Assembly (NCBI RefSeq): GCF_001579805.1
Contig: NZ_CP014546.1
Coordinates: 992,001-1,056,000 of the forward strand
DNA: 64,000 bases
Reading direction: 5' to 3'
Origin: Pseudomonas azotoformans
GTDB lineage: Bacteria > Pseudomonadota > Gammaproteobacteria > Pseudomonadales > Pseudomonadaceae
The position numbers and the translations under genes are program-made. The notes under the pieces are model-generated. The model searched no databases, was not told where the DNA came from, and saw only the letters and a program-made list of their open reading frames with translations. Numbering within the stretch: position 1 is the stretch's first letter; the number at the start of each line of letters is the position of its first letter. This document shows, in pieces, positions 61,155-64,000 of the stretch.

Positions 61155-62189
61155 TCATATGTCTGCTGGCACCCTCGCCTTCTCCCTCGCATCCTCCCGG
61201 CTGATCACCCCCGCCCCAACCAGCGCCTTCAAACTCATATCCAGCGTCTTCATCCCCAACGCCCCACCCGTCTGTATCGCTGAAACCATCTGCGCCACCT
61301 TGTCCTCCCGGATCAAATTCCGAATGGCCGGCGTGCCCAGCATGATTTCATGAGCCGCCACGCGTCCGCCGCCGACTTTCTTCACCAGTACCTGAGACAC
61401 CACCGCCTGCAACGACTCCGACAGCATCGAGCGGACCATGGCCTTTTCCCCGGCCGGGAACACGTCCACCAGCCGGTCGACAGTCTTTGCCGCCGAACTG
61501 GTGTGCAGGGTGCCAAACACCAGGTGCCCGGTCTCAGCCGCCGTCAGCGCGAGGCGGATGGTTTCCAGGTCGCGCAGTTCGCCCACCAGGATCACGTCCG
61601 GGTCTTCGCGCAGTGCCGAGCGCAAGGCAATGGAAAAACCATGGGTGTCGCGATGCACCTGACGCTGGTTGATCAACGCCATTTTCGGCGTGTGGATAAA
61701 TTCGATGGGGTCTTCAAGGGTGAGGATGTGCTGACGCCGATGCTGATTGAGAAAATCGATCATCGCCGCCAGAGTCGTAGACTTGCCCGAGCCGGTGGGG
61801 CCGGTGACCAGCACCAGACCATGTGGCAATTGGGCGATACGCTGGAACACTTCGCCAAGACCGAGGCTTTCCAGGCTTTGGACCTCAGAAGGGATAGTGC
61901 GAAACACCGCACTCATGCCGCGATCCTGCCGGAATACATTGGCCCGGAACCGCGCCACGCCGGGCAGTTCGAAGGCAAAGTCTGTTTCAAGAGATGTTTC
62001 GAAATCCTTTTGTTGGTGCTGAGTGAGCAAAGGGCTCAATAAGTCCGCTACTTGCGTAGGTGAAAGCACCGGCCCCTCCAGCGGCCAGACCTCGCCATCC
62101 AGCCGCAGCATCGGCGCCAGGCCGGCAGACACATGCAGGTCGGAGGCACCACGGCGCACGCTGGCCGTGAGTAATTCAGTGATATCCAT
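61155..62189 (-). CDS. pilT: Type IV pilus retraction ATPase PilT
   Basis: 344 residues. Walker A GPTGSGKSTTLAAMID, Asp box with LTLEDPIEF, Walker B ALREDPDVILVGELRD, and the C-terminal AIRNLIREDK motif of PilT. It depolymerises pili from the inner-membrane base for twitching. The start at 62189 matches the family; the open frame continues upstream into yggS leader sequence. pilU, next to pilT in P. aeruginosa, is not present: the next gene is the NlpC/P60 gene. Confidence 0.95.
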   Translation of the reverse strand: MDITELLTASVRRGASDLHVSAGLAPMLRLDGEVWPLEGPVLSPTQVADLLSPLLTQHQQKDFETSLETDFAFELPGVARFRANVFRQDRGMSAVFRTIPSEVQSLESLGLGEVFQRIAQLPHGLVLVTGPTGSGKSTTLAAMIDFLNQHRRQHILTLEDPIEFIHTPKMALINQRQVHRDTHGFSIALRSALREDPDVILVGELRDLETIRLALTAAETGHLVFGTLHTSSAAKTVDRLVDVFPAGEKAMVRSMLSESLQAVVSQVLVKKVGGGRVAAHEIMLGTPAIRNLIREDKVAQMVSAIQTGGALGMKTLDMSLKALVGAGVISREDAREKARVPADI

Positions 62190-62246
62190 AGGGCTTTCCA
62201 TTTCCAGTAGAATGCCGCGGACTCCATATCCACGGGCGCATCTTGA

Positions 62247-62933
62247 ATGTCGACGATAGCAGACAACATCGGCCAGGTTAGCCAGCGCATCCGCGCCGCA
62301 GCCGACGCCGTGCAACGTGACGCAAGCAGCATCCACCTGCTGGCCGTGAGCAAGACCAAACCCGCGCAAGCCGTGCGCGAAGCCTATGCCGCCGGCATGC
62401 GCGACTTTGGCGAGAACTACTTGCAGGAAGCCCTGGGCAAACAGGCCGAATTAACCGACCTGCCCTTGAGTTGGCACTTCATCGGCCCCATTCAATCGAA
62501 CAAGACGCGCGCTATCGCCGAGAACTTCGCTTGGGTGCATTCCGTGGACCGCCTCAAAATCGCTCAACGCTTGTCCGAACAACGCCCGGCCGACCTGCCA
62601 CCGCTGAATATCTGCATCCAGGTCAATGTCAGTGGCGAAGCTAGCAAGTCCGGCTGTACACCCGCCGACCTGCCGGCCCTGGCCCATGCGATCAACGCCC
62701 TGCCGCGCCTGAAACTGCGTGGCCTGATGGCGATTCCGGAGCCGACTGAAGATCGGACCGCGCAAGACGCAGCGTTCGCCGCGGTACGCGACCTGCAAAA
62801 CAGCCTGAACCTGCCGCTGGACACACTTTCCATGGGCATGAGCCACGACCTAGAGTCGGCCATTGCCCAAGGCGCCACCTGGGTGCGGATCGGTACCGCC
62901 CTGTTTGGTGCCCGCGACTACGGCCAGCCATGA
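62247..62933 (+). CDS. yggS: PLP-binding homeostasis protein YggS (PLPBP)
   Basis: 228 residues, a single alanine-racemase-like barrel without catalytic activity. The PLP-binding Lys is in LAVSKTKPAQAV; also FGENYLQEALGKQ and SMGMSHDLESAIAQGATWVRIG. It keeps PLP and amino-acid pools balanced. Divergent from pilT with 57 bases between, and 33 bases before proC. Confidence 0.96.
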   Translation: MSTIADNIGQVSQRIRAAADAVQRDASSIHLLAVSKTKPAQAVREAYAAGMRDFGENYLQEALGKQAELTDLPLSWHFIGPIQSNKTRAIAENFAWVHSVDRLKIAQRLSEQRPADLPPLNICIQVNVSGEASKSGCTPADLPALAHAINALPRLKLRGLMAIPEPTEDRTAQDAAFAAVRDLQNSLNLPLDTLSMGMSHDLESAIAQGATWVRIGTALFGARDYGQP

Positions 62934-62966
62934 AATGGCTGACTTCCCTCTGAGTAAGGACCTGTC

Positions 62967-63785
62967 ATGAGCAACACGCGTATTGCCTTTATCGGCGCCG
63001 GTAACATGGCGGCCAGCCTGATCGGTGGCCTGCGGGCCAAGGGCCTGGACGCCACGCAGATCCGCGCCAGCGACCCAGGCGCCGACACCCGTGCCCGCGT
63101 CAGCGCCGAGCACGGCATTGAAACCTTTGCCGACAACGCCGAGGCCATCCAGGGCGTCGATGTCATCGTGCTGGCCGTTAAGCCGCAGGCCATGAAAGCC
63201 GTGTGCGAAAGCCTGCGTCCGAGCCTGCAGCCGCAGCAACTGGTGGTGTCCATCGCTGCCGGCATCACCTGCGCCAGCATGAACACCTGGCTCGGTGCCC
63301 AGCCGATCGTGCGCTGCATGCCCAATACGCCAGCACTGGTCAGCCAAGGTGTGAGCGGGCTGTATGCCACCGCGCAAGTGAGCGCCGAACAACGTGACCA
63401 GGCGCAGGAGCTGCTGTCCGCCGTGGGCCTCGCCCTGTGGCTGGAGCAGGAGCAGCAACTGGACGCGGTCACCGCCGTATCCGGCAGCGGCCCGGCGTAT
63501 TTCTTCCTGCTGATCGAGGCCATGACTGCCGCTGGCGTGAAACTGGGCCTGTCCAAGGACGTGGCCGAGCAACTGGCCGAGCAGACTGCCCTGGGTGCCG
63601 CGCATATGGCGGTGGCCAGCGATGTGGACGCCGCCGAGTTGCGCCGTCGCGTGACCTCGCCAGGCGGCACCACACAGGCGGCCATCGAGTCGTTCCAGGC
63701 CGGGGGCTTTGAAGCCCTGGTGGAAAAAGCATTGGGTGCCGCTGCGCACCGCTCGGCGGAACTCGCCGAACAACTGGGCAAATAA
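62967..63785 (+). CDS. proC: Pyrroline-5-carboxylate reductase
   Basis: 272 residues. The last step of proline synthesis. N-terminal NAD(P) loop IAFIGAGNMAASLIGGL, the MPNTPALVSQGVSGLYA segment, and the C-terminal dimer domain with VSGSGPAYFFLLIEAM and TSPGGTTQAAIESF. yggS-proC-yggT is a widely kept order. Confidence 0.97.
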   Translation: MSNTRIAFIGAGNMAASLIGGLRAKGLDATQIRASDPGADTRARVSAEHGIETFADNAEAIQGVDVIVLAVKPQAMKAVCESLRPSLQPQQLVVSIAAGITCASMNTWLGAQPIVRCMPNTPALVSQGVSGLYATAQVSAEQRDQAQELLSAVGLALWLEQEQQLDAVTAVSGSGPAYFFLLIEAMTAAGVKLGLSKDVAEQLAEQTALGAAHMAVASDVDAAELRRRVTSPGGTTQAAIESFQAGGFEALVEKALGAAAHRSAELAEQLGK

Positions 63786-63794
63786 GGAGCCAAC

Positions 63795-64000
63795 ATGATT
63801 GGTTTGAACACCGCAGCCGTCTATGTGCTGCAAACCCTCGGCAGTCTGTACCTGCTGATCGTCCTGATGCGCTTCGTGCTGCAGCTGGTGCGTGCGAACT
63901 TCTACAACCCGCTCTGCCAGTTCATCGTCAAGGCCACCCAGCCGCTGCTCAAGCCGTTGCGTCGGATCATCCCGAGCCTGTTCGGCCTGGACATGTCGTC
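63795..64000 (+). CDS. yggT: YggT-family membrane protein (3' end outside window)
   Basis: The first 68 codons are visible. ATG 63795 has AAGGAG upstream and nine bases separate it from proC. The start (NTAAVYVLQTLGSLYLLIVLMRFVLQLVRANFYNPLCQFIVKATQPLLKPLRRIIPS) has the YggT repeat pattern: a membrane helix followed by an amphipathic P-rich segment. Inner membrane; a role in osmotic or division functions has been suggested for relatives. Confidence 0.93.
   Translation, partial: MIGLNTAAVYVLQTLGSLYLLIVLMRFVLQLVRANFYNPLCQFIVKATQPLLKPLRRIIPSLFGLDMS

Overview
The window is a stretch of a chromosome from a fluorescent Pseudomonas, most likely of the P. fluorescens group. Three things support this: high GC content with strong G/C third-position bias, several REP/REPIN elements of the type common in that group, and gene order that follows P. 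aeruginosa from memory (tkt-epd-pgk-two lipoproteins-fba; metK; ahcY-metF; rhlE; yceI-cytochrome b561; bioA-rsmE; pilGHIJ-chpA-chpC; gshB-tonB-algH-ruvX-pyrR-pyrB-pyrC'; pilT-yggS-proC-yggT). It is core chromosome with small accessory insertions, not a large island. No rRNA, tRNA, CRISPR array, prophage or IS element was seen.

Layout. 1-0.4 kb: 3' end of an unrecognised, AT-richer gene. 0.6-6.8 kb: glycolysis and pentose-phosphate genes on the minus strand (fba, two small lipoproteins, pgk, epd, tkt). 7.0-9.3 kb: an ArsR-type regulator fused to a methyltransferase, in one unit with metK and preceded by a perfect palindrome. 9.5-14.3 kb: envelope genes (small secreted proteins, one frameshifted; LigB; a c'-type cytochrome; MltA; a MAPEG protein). 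14.4-18.7 kb: a CPA1 antiporter, an FNT-family channel and an ExoU-like patatin phospholipase. 18.7-21.9 kb: thioesterase, then an SAH riboswitch with ahcY, then metF. With metK this completes much of the methionine/SAM cycle. 21.9-33.8 kb: a glycosyltransferase-like protein, an SBP, rhlE, yceI, cytochrome b561, bioA, rsmE, a D-amino-acid-dehydrogenase-like oxidase with a divergent LysR regulator, a hemolysin-III protein and a split chromate transporter.

33.8-41.9 kb is a malonate decarboxylase cluster (mdcABCDEGH, madL and a frameshifted madM) with a LysR regulator at its end. It converts malonate to acetyl units with a self-made prosthetic group. 42.0-43.8 kb is a small accessory island. 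It holds two REPINs, a leader that looks like a C4-type antisense RNA controlling a 79-residue protein, a membrane protein and an orphan HigA-type antitoxin. 43.8-53.5 kb is the Pil-Chp chemosensory operon, here without pilK and chpB. 53.8-64 kb carries glutathione synthesis, a TonB protein, the algH-ruvX-pyrRBC' pyrimidine block, a TM2 protein, an NlpC/P60 hydrolase, pilT without pilU beside it, yggS, proC and the start of yggT.

The most unusual element is the C4-like leader at 42.45-42.65 kb. Its folded core carries two stretches exactly complementary to sequences around the start of the downstream gene, including the Shine-Dalgarno site. Other points of note are the ExoU homologue without a neighbouring chaperone, and two genes each broken by a single extra base in a G/C run.
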